From Algisphaera agarilytica (GTDB lineage: Bacteria; Planctomycetota; Phycisphaerae; Phycisphaerales; Phycisphaeraceae): DNA of 64,000 bases. The notes beneath the pieces are model-generated. The model did no database searches. It was not told the DNA's origin and worked only from the letters and a program-made list of their open reading frames with translations. Shown here one piece after another: positions 54,297 through 63,803 of this stretch; position 1 is the first letter of the stretch, and each line of letters opens with the position of its first letter. The stretch lies in NCBI RefSeq assembly GCF_014207595.1, contig NZ_JACHGY010000001.1:682001-746000 (forward strand), read 5' to 3'. The position numbers and the translations under genes were made by a program.

Positions 54297-55352
54297 TCAG
54301 GGATTCTTGCCCGAACCCGGGAACGTTAGGCCCTCGGATGACGAGGCCGACGAGACGCGGCTGGCGCGGCCGGACATCGGTGCGGTCGGACTCGCGGCCC
54401 CGCCGCCACGGTTGGTGAGGTTGTAGGTGGCCGCGGCCCGTTCACGTCGGAGCTGCGAACGAGCGAGCCAGAAGAAGCCCAACGCCGCGCCCAACGGCAC
54501 GACCAACACCGACCCCACCGCCTGCACCGAGGTCCGCCGGACCGGGTCGAGGTGGGACTCGTCGAGCAGCAGCAGGGTCGACGCCACCTGGCCGGCGATC
54601 AGTCGTTCACCCGCATCGTTCGGCTGCACGCCGTCGTAAGACAGGTGCGTGTCCGGATTAAACGACCGGGTCAGGTCGACCAACCGGATCGGCGAGTTCA
54701 CCGTCGTCTCGCGCTGCGCGATCCCGGCGTAGGCCGTGGCCAGGGGCGGGAGGAACCCCGCGTTCTCGTGTTTCATCGGCGGGGGCACCACCAGGATGAT
54801 CGCGACGCGGTCGTTGTCGTTCCGCAGCGCCTTGATCACCCGCCGCATCTCACGCTCGGCCCACTCGGTCTGCTTGGCCTGCAACACGTCACGCGTGCCC
54901 AGCAGGACCACCGCGATGTCCGGCGTGTAGCCGTCCAGCCAGCGGGCGAGGTTGCCCTTTTCTTCCTGCCCGTCTTTGCCGTTGACGATGTGGTCGATCC
55001 GCCAGCCGCGGTAGGCCTCGTGGTCACGGTCGAACTCGAGGTCCTGGTAGCGGGGCCAGTAGCCCTCACCGCCGTGGTTGAGGTGCTGGGTGCCGATGAA
55101 GTCGAACTCGAGCTTCTCGTCCACCAGCCGACGCCAGAGGTAGTAGCGGTACGACCGCCGGCCCTCTTCGCTGGCGGTGATGGAGTCGCCCAGGAACATG
55201 ATCTGAAGCGGCTTGGCCTGGGCGGAACGCGGCATCAGCGCCACCGCCGTCAGCACCAGCAGACACCACCCCAAAACGCGGAGCCCACGCACCGCTGCGG
55301 GGGGCTGAAGCGAAGCGGATTGGCCTGGTGGACTCGTCAAATCAAGCGGCAT
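54297..55352 (-). CDS. Membrane-anchored SGNH hydrolase
   Basis: A 351-aa SGNH/GDSL hydrolase with an N-terminal hydrophobic helix (VLGWCLLVLTAVALM) and a second TM near the C terminus (VQAVGSVLVVPLGAALGFFW) followed by a basic, disordered tail. Catalytic blocks: Ser in IMFLGDSITASEEG, Gly in NGKDGQEEKG region, the expected Asn position reads LLGTRDV (Thr-Arg in place of GxND), and Asp-His is changed to LSYDGVQPNDAG (Gln for His). So only the serine and part of the fold are conserved; activity is uncertain. The enzyme domain faces the periplasm. ATG 55352, right after a TTG. Confidence 0.78.
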   Translation of the reverse strand: MPLDLTSPPGQSASLQPPAAVRGLRVLGWCLLVLTAVALMPRSAQAKPLQIMFLGDSITASEEGRRSYRYYLWRRLVDEKLEFDFIGTQHLNHGGEGYWPRYQDLEFDRDHEAYRGWRIDHIVNGKDGQEEKGNLARWLDGYTPDIAVVLLGTRDVLQAKQTEWAEREMRRVIKALRNDNDRVAIILVVPPPMKHENAGFLPPLATAYAGIAQRETTVNSPIRLVDLTRSFNPDTHLSYDGVQPNDAGERLIAGQVASTLLLLDESHLDPVRRTSVQAVGSVLVVPLGAALGFFWLARSQLRRERAAATYNLTNRGGGAASPTAPMSGRASRVSSASSSEGLTFPGSGKNP

Positions 55353-55454
55353 CAAGCGTGGGGCTCCTGATCGACCACGGCAAGCGATTGTGGGCCGAAG
55401 TAACGCTAAAGGATAACCGCAAGCCCCCCTTGCCGCCCGCCCCCAGGCCCCGCC

Positions 55455-56273
55455 CTATCGGTCCAGCGCGATCGCCGGCCGGCCGATCTGGACATGCACA
55501 TACAGCGGTGCCCGCACGATCATCTGGCCGTTGCTGTACCGGGCCCGGCTGAACTCCCCGCCGTGTTCCAGCCAGATGTCCGGCTCGATCGTGTCCCGCA
55601 CCAGCTGCACCAGCAGCTCCCCGCGTTCCCGCTTGGTGAGCGGCCGGTCTTCCTCGGAAAACTCCTCCACATCAAAAATGCCCGAAGGCGAGCTGCCTCC
55701 TCCGCTGCTGGTGTTGCTCAGCGCGTCGGTCAGGCTCAGCCGGGGGGCGTCGTCAAAGTTGGGCACATCCACCAGCAGGTCGCGCACGTCGTACACCCGG
55801 GTGATCACGTCCTGATTCGCACGGATCCGGCTCCGCAAATGAACGCCCCACCCGTGCGTCTCGGCAATAAAACGCAGCTCTTCCGACATCGAATCCATCA
55901 ACACCAACAGTACCGTGTCGGCCCGGACATCTTCGAGCTCGATGTCGACCTCCAGGTCGGGGTCCACCCCGTCGATCTCCATCGCCTCCCAGTCGATCAC
56001 GAGCGGGACTTGCGTTTTCTTCGACCAATCCGCCAACGCCTGCTTCACCCCGACCCCGCGGGCACTGAAGTCCATCCGAGAGGCCATGCGCCGATCGATC
56101 TGCAGGTCCGGGTCGTTGGCCCGCTCACGCTCCGCCGCCCGGGCGAGCTTGCGTTCACGGTCTTCGATACGCTCCTGCAGCGTCTGCCCCGTCGCCGAGA
56201 ACGACACCGTACACAACGCCACCACGACCGAGACCCACACGCAAGCTTGAAGGTGACGGGCGACATCAGGCAT
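55455..56273 (-). CDS. Exported protein resembling type II/III secretion short domain
   Basis: A 272-aa exported protein with signal peptide (ARHLQACVWVSVVVALCTVS) cut near SATGQ. After a charged helix, FSARGVGVKQALADWSKKTQ has the look of an STN/secretin-N domain, and LVQLVRDTIEPDIWLEHGGE with YSNGQMIVRAPLYVHVQIG matches the short domain seen in many planctomycete secretin-related proteins (bacterial type II and III secretion system short domain). No secretin barrel follows, so it may work as an accessory. GAGAGGTAG lies 8 bp upstream of ATG 56273; ATG 56288 is an alternative. Confidence 0.72.
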   Translation of the reverse strand: MPDVARHLQACVWVSVVVALCTVSFSATGQTLQERIEDRERKLARAAERERANDPDLQIDRRMASRMDFSARGVGVKQALADWSKKTQVPLVIDWEAMEIDGVDPDLEVDIELEDVRADTVLLVLMDSMSEELRFIAETHGWGVHLRSRIRANQDVITRVYDVRDLLVDVPNFDDAPRLSLTDALSNTSSGGGSSPSGIFDVEEFSEEDRPLTKRERGELLVQLVRDTIEPDIWLEHGGEFSRARYSNGQMIVRAPLYVHVQIGRPAIALDR

Positions 56274-56440
56274 GGCACTACCTCTCATGCGATGGGCAAA
56301 CGGGGGTGGATCAAAACCGGTCACAAAAGAACGATCATTTTAGTTACTACCCCATCAGATCACGAAAGAAATCGGTGATTCGTGCATGACCTGCACCTGG
56401 CGTGAGATACGAACAACCCAGGCAGCAAACCCGAAACCGC

Positions 56441-59296
56441 TCACCGCCCGGTACGGCGATCCGCTTTGCGTTTGGCTTGGTTGAGTGCCGACAGCATGTC
56501 CTGGTCGGGGTCGGGCGTGGGTTGGGGTTTTGACTTCGGAGTCTCGGCGGGAGCGGCTTGGGGTGCGGGGGCAGACGACTTGGCCGGCGACGCGTCGGGG
56601 ATGGGGGCTGGCTTGCGGCGGCGTTTGGAGCGGCGCGAGGTTGCTACGGTGTCTTTGTCCGTCTTCGCCGGGGCTTCACTCGGAGACGGCGCGGCTTTCG
56701 CCTGGCGTCGACGGCCATAGACTGCGATGGACAGCTGCGACACCCACGAAGTCCGGCGTTCGAGCACTTCCAGCAACAACAGCACCACCACCGCCAACCA
56801 GAGCCAGTGGGCGATCGTTGCGAATCGCTCGATGGGCACCAGGTCGTCCCAGATGCTGCCCAGCTCGGCCCGGGCTTGACCCTGGGTGATGTCGGCCAGG
56901 AGCTGGAGTGTCGTTCGGCCGTCGCGGGTGTTGGGCCGGTACTCCGGGGAATACAGCAAACGCGTCGGCGGCAGCGTGACCGAACCCAACGCGCCAAGAT
57001 CGACCGTGGCCAACGCGACGTCCGCACCGGGCAGGTTGAACTCGGCCACCAGTTTGTCGGGGGCGGCGTACTGCATCGACAGTTCACGGCTCGTCGGCGC
57101 GGTGCCCGGCCGACCCGACAACACGCTGACGCGCGGCTCGCCGGGCAGGCCCTGTTCGGGGCGTTCGGGGTCGAGCAGGAGCTCCACGACGAGCCGGCCA
57201 CCGTCGATGCGCTGGCGCACCAGCAGAGTGTCGGGCAGCCGGCGGTCGCGCGCGGCAACCCATCGCGCCAGGCTGGTCAGCAGGTCGCCGAGCTGGGGCC
57301 AATCCGCAATCGGGCCGGTGAACTTGCCGTCGGCTTCCCCGGTGTACACCGCGACCCGCCCGAGGCCGGCCTGCCAGGACGCGACCAGCGGCGCGGTGTT
57401 TTGGTCGGTCGTGGCTAGGGCGAGTTGGGCGTCGGGCTTGAGGTAATTGAGGTTGTATCCGCCGACGGGCGGCGGGTCGGTAAAGCTGCGCCCGGTCATG
57501 GCCGTGAGGGCACCGGTGCTGCGGACGGGGGTGGTTTCATCGATAAAGCTCGAACGGGCGACGACGAAGGTGTCCTGCGCAAAGAGCTGCGGCAGCTTCT
57601 TGGGGTCCTCCGTGAAGAAGGCCCGCCCGCCGCCACGCTTGGCGATGTCTTTGAGCAGCCCCGCATCGACATCGCGATCACTCCCGAGGCCGATGACACT
57701 CACGGTGATGTTGGCTCGGCGGGCTTTCTCCAGAAGCGTTTGGTACGCGCCGGGCGCCTCGGAGTCCTGGGCGTCGGAGAACAGAATGATGTGCCGGGTG
57801 GTGGGCGTCGCGCTGGCGAGCATGCCCGCCGACGCGGCGAGGGCTTCGTAGACGTAGATGCCCCCGCCCATCGAATCGATGCTCAGGATTTTTTTCTTCA
57901 GGGTGGCTTTGTCCGTGACCGGCCCGAGGTTCACGATCGTGTGCGGCGCCGAGTCGACGGCGATCACGCCCAGCTCATCCATCGGCCCCAACAGCTCTAG
58001 CACCTGCGCCGAGCCGAGGTTCGCCAGGTCCATCTTGGTGCGGCCGTCGGGCACCGTCATCGACATCGAGCCCGAACGGTCCAGCGCGATCACGATCGCC
58101 AGCGACAGCTTGCGGTGCTCCTGCCGGAGCTCCATCGAGACCGGCAGCAGCGGATCAATCGCCGACTGGAAATACCCGCCCGGCCCGAAGGACTGCTGGC
58201 CGCCGGTCATCGCCAAGCCGACGCCCGACTCTTCGATCAACGGCGCGAGTTGATCGAGGGTGTTGGCCGGCAGGTCCGTGGCGGGAACATTCTCCAGCAC
58301 GATCCCGGCGTAATTGGACAACTCTTGCAGCGTGCCCTGCAACTGTTCGGGTTGGGCCGACACCACATCCAGCCCGCCGGCCCGCAACAGGTTGGCCAGT
58401 CCCTGACCGGGCGAACGGGTCACCACCAACAGCGGCTTGTTGCCCTCGACGCCGACGATAAACCGGCCGGTGTTGTTCTCGGGCACCGGGTCGAGCGCCG
58501 CGGGATCGGCGTGGGTCAGCCGCAGCCGGTAGTCCATCGAACCCGGGGTTTGCGCCCGGTCACGGAAGGTCAATCGGCTAAGCCCCGCGGGCAGGTCGCG
58601 CTGCCCCGAGGCGATCCGGGTGTTGCCACGCATCAACTCGAAGGACACGCTCTGCGCCGACGGCGACTGCACCCAGCCGGTGATCATGAACGACTCGCCG
58701 GGCTGCACGGTGGCGGGGGTGTCCACATGCGTCACAGCCAGATCGCGTGTGGCCGGTCGGCTGAGGTCTCGGTAATCGATCGGCACGCCGCGGGCCGCCG
58801 CGCGGGCGGCCTCGGCCCCAGGGTCGCGGCCGGTGAACCGCCCGTCGCTGAGCACCAACACCCGGCCCGCGCCGTCGCCGGGGATCAACGCCAACGCCCG
58901 ACGCAGCGCCCCCGACAGGTCCGACGCGTCGCCGCCCACCGCCTGCTCGAACCCCTCGACGCGCTCCACGGCCGGCTCCTGCTCCAACGCCACCGCCTCA
59001 CCAAACCCCACCACCGCCAGCCGATCCTCGGGCGACATCGCGGCGTGCAGCAGCGCGATGGCTTCGAGTTGTTGGTCCGCCGCGTTGCCGGGCATCGACG
59101 CGCTGCGGTCCGCCACCACCACCACCGTGCCCGCGCGCTCGGGCAGCACCAGCCGGGGTTCGCACATCGCCAGCACGATCAGCCCGTAGATCAACACCCT
59201 CAACCCGCGCAGCCACCAACCGCCGGGGCGCAGCAGCCACCACGCCAACCCCAAGGGCACCACCAACAGCAACCAATGCGGCTCGGCCAAGATCAT
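56441..59296 (-). CDS. Large double-VWA membrane protein
   Basis: A 951-aa protein. Two N-terminal TM helices (PHWLLLVVPLGLAWWLL and GLRVLIYGLIVLAMCEPRLV) are followed by a first VWA-type segment with MIDAS DxSxS (VVVVADRSASMPGN), a beta region, then a second VWA with ALDRSGSMSMTV and DAQDSEAPGAYQTLL, and a C-terminal TM (WLWLAVVVLLLLEVLERRTS) before a disordered Pro/Ala/Lys tail. VWA domains bind metal-dependent protein ligands; the arrangement matches the planctomycete proteins encoded in MoxR-DUF58-BatA-like operons. ATG 59296 overlaps the upstream stop (ATGA), which rules out the longer start. Confidence 0.86.
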   Translation of the reverse strand: MILAEPHWLLLVVPLGLAWWLLRPGGWWLRGLRVLIYGLIVLAMCEPRLVLPERAGTVVVVADRSASMPGNAADQQLEAIALLHAAMSPEDRLAVVGFGEAVALEQEPAVERVEGFEQAVGGDASDLSGALRRALALIPGDGAGRVLVLSDGRFTGRDPGAEAARAAARGVPIDYRDLSRPATRDLAVTHVDTPATVQPGESFMITGWVQSPSAQSVSFELMRGNTRIASGQRDLPAGLSRLTFRDRAQTPGSMDYRLRLTHADPAALDPVPENNTGRFIVGVEGNKPLLVVTRSPGQGLANLLRAGGLDVVSAQPEQLQGTLQELSNYAGIVLENVPATDLPANTLDQLAPLIEESGVGLAMTGGQQSFGPGGYFQSAIDPLLPVSMELRQEHRKLSLAIVIALDRSGSMSMTVPDGRTKMDLANLGSAQVLELLGPMDELGVIAVDSAPHTIVNLGPVTDKATLKKKILSIDSMGGGIYVYEALAASAGMLASATPTTRHIILFSDAQDSEAPGAYQTLLEKARRANITVSVIGLGSDRDVDAGLLKDIAKRGGGRAFFTEDPKKLPQLFAQDTFVVARSSFIDETTPVRSTGALTAMTGRSFTDPPPVGGYNLNYLKPDAQLALATTDQNTAPLVASWQAGLGRVAVYTGEADGKFTGPIADWPQLGDLLTSLARWVAARDRRLPDTLLVRQRIDGGRLVVELLLDPERPEQGLPGEPRVSVLSGRPGTAPTSRELSMQYAAPDKLVAEFNLPGADVALATVDLGALGSVTLPPTRLLYSPEYRPNTRDGRTTLQLLADITQGQARAELGSIWDDLVPIERFATIAHWLWLAVVVLLLLEVLERRTSWVSQLSIAVYGRRRQAKAAPSPSEAPAKTDKDTVATSRRSKRRRKPAPIPDASPAKSSAPAPQAAPAETPKSKPQPTPDPDQDMLSALNQAKRKADRRTGR

Positions 59297-61284
59297 GCCG
59301 CCACCTCGACTCCCGCCACCGTCGCCGATGACGATCTCGAGAAGACGCCGCCGCCCTGGTGCCGAGCAAACCACCACGCGTGCAGGATCAACACGCCGAG
59401 CACCAACAGCCCCAGCGCCCACGCCAGGCCGCGGTACTCCCGGACGACGGCCAAGTCGTCGTCCCATTCTCCGAACCCGTCCTCAATCGCCGCACGCAAG
59501 TCCGACTCGGCCAACGAGCCCGCGTTGACCGCGAAGCGGTGCCGTTGCTCGCCGGCCACGACTTCGTAGACGCCGGGCTGATCCGGGATGAACGTCGCCC
59601 GACGCTCTCGGACGGGAAGCGTTTCGGCGGCGGTCTCTTGCGATGCATAGGCTTCGATGCGCTCGACCTGCACCTCACCGCGGCTGCTTCGCGTCACGAT
59701 CGACACCGGCACGCCCGGCCGCGCGTTGACCGGCGAGAGCCCGGGACGCTCGGCCTGCCGCATCTCGATCATGTTCCAAACCAGAATTGGAAGCGCCGCG
59801 GACTGCAACACCGTCGACCGATCCGGCCGGAGCCGCCACGTCAGCTGGTGCGTCCCGTCCGGCCTTTCGTCGTCGCTGAGCAGCACCACGTTGCCCGCGG
59901 TCACCACCGGCCGACCCGGCGGCGTGGCTTGCTCCTCGGATGCGTTCCCCGGCACCGCCCAGACCAGGCCGTTCAACGACAACCCTTCCGCCACCGGGTG
60001 GGCAAAGTCGATCACAAACGGACCGAGAAACGCCTGCGGCTCGGCGCCGTCTTCGGCAGACCCGGTGTCGAACAACACCGTCCACGTAGGAATCGTCCCC
60101 GCGAGCGGTGCCTCGTCCGGTGCTGCGGCCGTGTCGGTGATCCGAAGCAATGCCCGCTCGCTGGCCAGCACCGCGCGGTTCGAGGCACGGACCGCCTGAG
60201 TCACGGACCGGTTGAGTTCTGCATCGCTCAGATCAACCGACACCGGTAGCAAGCGGCGCTCGGGCGGCATCAGCACCACGCGGTTGTCCTGCATCAGCGC
60301 ATCGTCCCCGAGCGACGCGATCAACGGCCGACCCTCTGCTCCGACCGGCGACAACCAAAGCCGAGTGGTCTCCCCCGCGGCCAGCTCGATCGCTCGTTGA
60401 TCGATCACCGTCGGCTCGGACCCCACCGCCGGCGCTTGCGGCTCGGCCTCATAAACCAGATCACTTGCGCCCACCGCAAGCGTCAGCGTCTGACGCACCG
60501 GGACCAAACTATGGTTCGCGATTTCCAACAGCACCTTGTCGCCCTGCGCCGCGTCGGGGGAACGCACCGCGTTGGTCAGGGCCACGTTCGGCAACGCCTT
60601 GCCCACCGAAACCCAACGCAACCTCCCCCACGACGAGTCCGTGTCTTCGGCCGACGTTTCATCCGCCGCCTCGCCGCCCTCGGCCGGTTCACGCAGGGCG
60701 TCCGGGATCGGGTGATCACTCAGCACCAGCAGTCGGCTACGCGGGTCGCCGATCTCCCCCGCCAGGGCGATCGCGCCGGTCAGGTCGGCCGACGACGACT
60801 CGCACCCCCACCCCTCCAACGCCGCCTCAACCTCGGCCCAGCGATCCATCGGCTCGCCCAACACCCGCGGCTGTGATCCCGCCGCGATCAGCCGCACCGA
60901 ATACTGCCGCAGCGACTTCAGCTCGTCTTCCAGCGCCGCGACCGCCCGCTGTCGCGCCGACTCGCCCTCGGGGTCGACCGCGTTCATCGAATACGAATCG
61001 TCCAGGACCACGACGACCGCCGCGGTATACCCGGCCCGCAAGACCCGCGGGCTCGTTGCCGCCAGGACCAACAGCAAGATCGCCAGCAATTCCAACAGCA
61101 GCGCCAACGGTGTCTGCAGGCGGCTCTTCTTGCGTCCCCCGCCCTGCGCATCGAGCGTCGCCCGCCAGAGAAACAGTGTCGAGACTTCCTGCCTGCGAAA
61201 GCGCGTGCGCAGCCAGTAGATCCCCGCCACCATCGGCAGCCCGACCAACCCGACCAGCAACAACGGCAATCCCAAGACCGGCAT
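59293..61284 (-). CDS. BatA/VWA-domain membrane protein
   Basis: A 663-aa membrane protein. An N-terminal BatA-like part has two TM helices (LLLVGLVGLPMVAGIYWL and LALLLELLAILLLVLAATS) separated by the REVST-like FRRQEVSTLFLWRAT, then a VWA domain with MIDAS Asp-x-Ser (VVVLDDSYSMNAVD). The middle is a beta-rich region, and a final TM (RGLAWALGLLVLGVLILHAWW) lies near the end. These proteins are thought to assemble envelope complexes with MoxR ATPases, DUF58 and other VWA proteins. Overlaps the double-VWA gene by 4 bp and lies 16 bp after DUF58. Confidence 0.87.
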   Translation of the reverse strand: MPVLGLPLLLVGLVGLPMVAGIYWLRTRFRRQEVSTLFLWRATLDAQGGGRKKSRLQTPLALLLELLAILLLVLAATSPRVLRAGYTAAVVVVLDDSYSMNAVDPEGESARQRAVAALEDELKSLRQYSVRLIAAGSQPRVLGEPMDRWAEVEAALEGWGCESSSADLTGAIALAGEIGDPRSRLLVLSDHPIPDALREPAEGGEAADETSAEDTDSSWGRLRWVSVGKALPNVALTNAVRSPDAAQGDKVLLEIANHSLVPVRQTLTLAVGASDLVYEAEPQAPAVGSEPTVIDQRAIELAAGETTRLWLSPVGAEGRPLIASLGDDALMQDNRVVLMPPERRLLPVSVDLSDAELNRSVTQAVRASNRAVLASERALLRITDTAAAPDEAPLAGTIPTWTVLFDTGSAEDGAEPQAFLGPFVIDFAHPVAEGLSLNGLVWAVPGNASEEQATPPGRPVVTAGNVVLLSDDERPDGTHQLTWRLRPDRSTVLQSAALPILVWNMIEMRQAERPGLSPVNARPGVPVSIVTRSSRGEVQVERIEAYASQETAAETLPVRERRATFIPDQPGVYEVVAGEQRHRFAVNAGSLAESDLRAAIEDGFGEWDDDLAVVREYRGLAWALGLLVLGVLILHAWWFARHQGGGVFSRSSSATVAGVEVAA

Positions 61285-61300
61285 AGAAAACCTTTACGAT

Positions 61301-62185
61301 TCAGACCAACCGCAGCACATCCGCCCGGACCAACGCCCCCATGTCCCAATCCGCAACCAAGTCCTCGGCGATCAACTCGGTCATCCGCACACCCGCCCGG
61401 GCGCACGCGCTGCGCCACTGATCACGCAGCCGATCGAGCTGCTGGCGGTAGCGCGACAGCGCCGTCGCGTCGAGACGGAGTTCACGCAGCTCGCCGCTCT
61501 CGCTGTCGATCAGCCGGAGGTCGCCGTTCCACGAGGGGTCCACGTCTTGCCGGGCGAGCAGCTGCACGATGTGGGCCGACGACGCGCCCTCGGCGAGCCG
61601 ACTCACGATCGGCCAGGGGTCGTCCGGACACAAGAGATCGCTGACCAGCACCCGCACGCCCCGCCGCCGCATGGGCACGGCCACCTCGTGCATCGCCGCG
61701 CCGAGCGAAAGGTCCTCGCCGGTTTCGGCAAAGGTCGGGCCGTGCCAAGCGTGGGGATCGCCCTCGCCGCCGGGCACGGGTTCGAGTCGCTGCGTTGCGG
61801 TGTAGACCCGGCGGGTCATCCGGGCGTTGTCCGACGAGGCCGACAACGCCGCGGCCAGCCCGAGCGTCGCCTGGGCTTTGGCCGAACCCTCCAGGGCCAT
61901 CGATCGGCTGGTGTCGAGGATCAGATCGAGGTGGGGCGTGACCTCTTCGCGGTTGAGCTTGATCACCAACCGGTCGCTGCGGGCGTAGGCCGACCAATCG
62001 ATGCGGCGGAGATCGTCGCCGGGGGTGTACTCGCGGTAGTCCATGAACTCGATCGAGTTCCCTACGCCGCTGCCCAGCTGTTCGCCGAGCATCCCCGCCG
62101 GCGTCTGCGCCGGTCGGCTCAGCGCGTAGCCCAGGCCCGCCCGCCAGCCGGCCTCGATCGCCGCGTTGCGTGCGTCCTCATCCAT
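61301..62185 (-). CDS. DUF58 domain-containing protein
   Basis: A 294-aa soluble DUF58 protein. The diagnostic block FMDYREYTPGDDLRRIDWSA followed by RSDRLVIKLNREE is present, with a VWA-like start of the next strand (LDLILDTSRSMALEG). DUF58 proteins are partners of MoxR AAA+ ATPases and BatA-type proteins; they may help fold or activate VWA proteins. No moxR gene is visible here, though the operon's upstream part lies beyond the window. It overlaps the permease gene by 8 bp and leads to the BatA-like gene. Confidence 0.9.
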   Translation of the reverse strand: MDEDARNAAIEAGWRAGLGYALSRPAQTPAGMLGEQLGSGVGNSIEFMDYREYTPGDDLRRIDWSAYARSDRLVIKLNREEVTPHLDLILDTSRSMALEGSAKAQATLGLAAALSASSDNARMTRRVYTATQRLEPVPGGEGDPHAWHGPTFAETGEDLSLGAAMHEVAVPMRRRGVRVLVSDLLCPDDPWPIVSRLAEGASSAHIVQLLARQDVDPSWNGDLRLIDSESGELRELRLDATALSRYRQQLDRLRDQWRSACARAGVRMTELIAEDLVADWDMGALVRADVLRLV

Positions 62186-63803
62186 CCGCCGCTACTCCTG
62201 GACCCGGGCCATCGTCTAGTGCCGGGTCCGCGTTTAAGCCCTTGGAGTTTGTAGAAGCAGGCGGCGCGAAACCCCGGAACTGTCGCCAGTACCACGGCAG
62301 GTTGACCAGCTGCATCACCACGAAAAAGATGATCGAGAGGATAAAGGCGATCGACCCATACGTGCCTGTCCAGTCGCCTTTTTCGCAAAACAGCGGGCCA
62401 AACGGATTGAGCAGCAGCCAGAATTCCACGTTGAAATCCCAGCGGTCCGGGTCCATCGCGTAGGCAATGATCATGGGGACCACGCTAACCGCCGCCATGA
62501 TGATCAAGCCCATCACGCCGGTGACGATCACGCCGTTTTTCATCTTCGTGGACCGGCGGCAGATGATGACCGACAGCAGCAGGTAGCCGATCACCCACAT
62601 GCTCGTCGACGCAAACCGCGGCAGCCATTCATCGGGGAACGGGTCGTACGAGGAGTAGCGGAAGGTAGAAGACGCACCGCTGGCAATCAGCCCCTCGAAA
62701 TAGGCCTTCGCGATATACACAGCCAACATCGACAGGAGCAGAAGCCCCTGCACCCAAAGCAGCCCCCCCGCCGCGCCGCTGTAGAAAAAGAACGCGGGGA
62801 CCCGCAGCAGCCTCGACCGGGGGATGCCACGCCGAAGACGCGGCCCCAGGTTTTCTCGCTCGCTGGAACTGATCACCGACGCGAGGGTCAGCATGATGAA
62901 GACCCCGACCAGCCACGCCACCAACGGCTCCATGGTGCCGACGTTCCGGGTGAGGTAGAAGAACCCGACGAAGCTGCCGACGCACACCAAGGTGAAGTAC
63001 AGCCGCGGCACCAGCGCCCGGTTCGCGGTCGCCGGCGTGATCATCGCCACCGACAGAAAGAACACCAGCGCCACCCCCGCCAACCACGAGCCGACAAACA
63101 CCGCCATCCCGATCCAGAAGTCGCGGTCGTCCATCGCCGAGCCGATCCCGCTGCGCAGCAGTTCATCTCCGACGAAAATCGTCATCCCGATGAAACCCAT
63201 CACCGACATGCCGATCAGCACCAGGCTGAGGAACGCCTTCACCGGCCAGCCGATCGGCATCGTGCCCACAAAGATCGCCAGCTGCGTCGCCGCCAACACG
63301 ATCAACACATCCAGACTCAGTACGAACAAGATCGTGGGCAAGTCGATCCCGCGGAGCAGGTAGGTGATGACCATAAACGGCGCGCACGCGCTGAAGGTCA
63401 ACGCCGTGACGATCATGCCCGCCAGCAGCTTGCCCCAGACGATCGACGAGGGGCGGATGGTCGTGACGTAGATCAGGTCCGAGGTCGCGGTGGATCGCTC
63501 CGCCGCCAGCCGGATGCCGACATACAGCGGCACAAACAACATGCAGGTCGCCAGCAAGATCGACTGGAAGACCAGGAACAGCTCGGACCCGGCGTCCTCA
63601 TCAAACCCACGCCGCGGGTCCTGGCCCAGCAGCACCGCGGTCAGGATGATCATGAGGATCGACAACATCAGCATGAGCACCGCGACCACAAAGCGCGACT
63701 TCACCGCCTGACGAAGTTCCTTGACCACGATCGGGTTCATCCGGTCGTCGATCCACCCCGTGGTTCGGCCCGGCACCTGCAGTAGTCCCGTGATCGCACT
63801 CAT
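62178..63803 (-). CDS. ABC transporter permease (ABC-2-like)
   Basis: A 541-aa polytopic membrane protein with about 12 hydrophobic helices. The start RMNPIVVKELRQAVKSRFVV is the cytoplasmic amphipathic motif common in ABC-2 type/gliding-motility permeases (NPI-x-x-KELRQ), followed by repeated helices. The substrate is unknown. It overlaps the ATPase gene (ATGA, 63800-63803) and the DUF58 gene, so ATPase, permease and VWA proteins form one translationally linked operon. ATG 63803. Confidence 0.85.
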   Translation of the reverse strand: MSAITGLLQVPGRTTGWIDDRMNPIVVKELRQAVKSRFVVAVLMLMLSILMIILTAVLLGQDPRRGFDEDAGSELFLVFQSILLATCMLFVPLYVGIRLAAERSTATSDLIYVTTIRPSSIVWGKLLAGMIVTALTFSACAPFMVITYLLRGIDLPTILFVLSLDVLIVLAATQLAIFVGTMPIGWPVKAFLSLVLIGMSVMGFIGMTIFVGDELLRSGIGSAMDDRDFWIGMAVFVGSWLAGVALVFFLSVAMITPATANRALVPRLYFTLVCVGSFVGFFYLTRNVGTMEPLVAWLVGVFIMLTLASVISSSERENLGPRLRRGIPRSRLLRVPAFFFYSGAAGGLLWVQGLLLLSMLAVYIAKAYFEGLIASGASSTFRYSSYDPFPDEWLPRFASTSMWVIGYLLLSVIICRRSTKMKNGVIVTGVMGLIIMAAVSVVPMIIAYAMDPDRWDFNVEFWLLLNPFGPLFCEKGDWTGTYGSIAFILSIIFFVVMQLVNLPWYWRQFRGFAPPASTNSKGLNADPALDDGPGPGVAADG

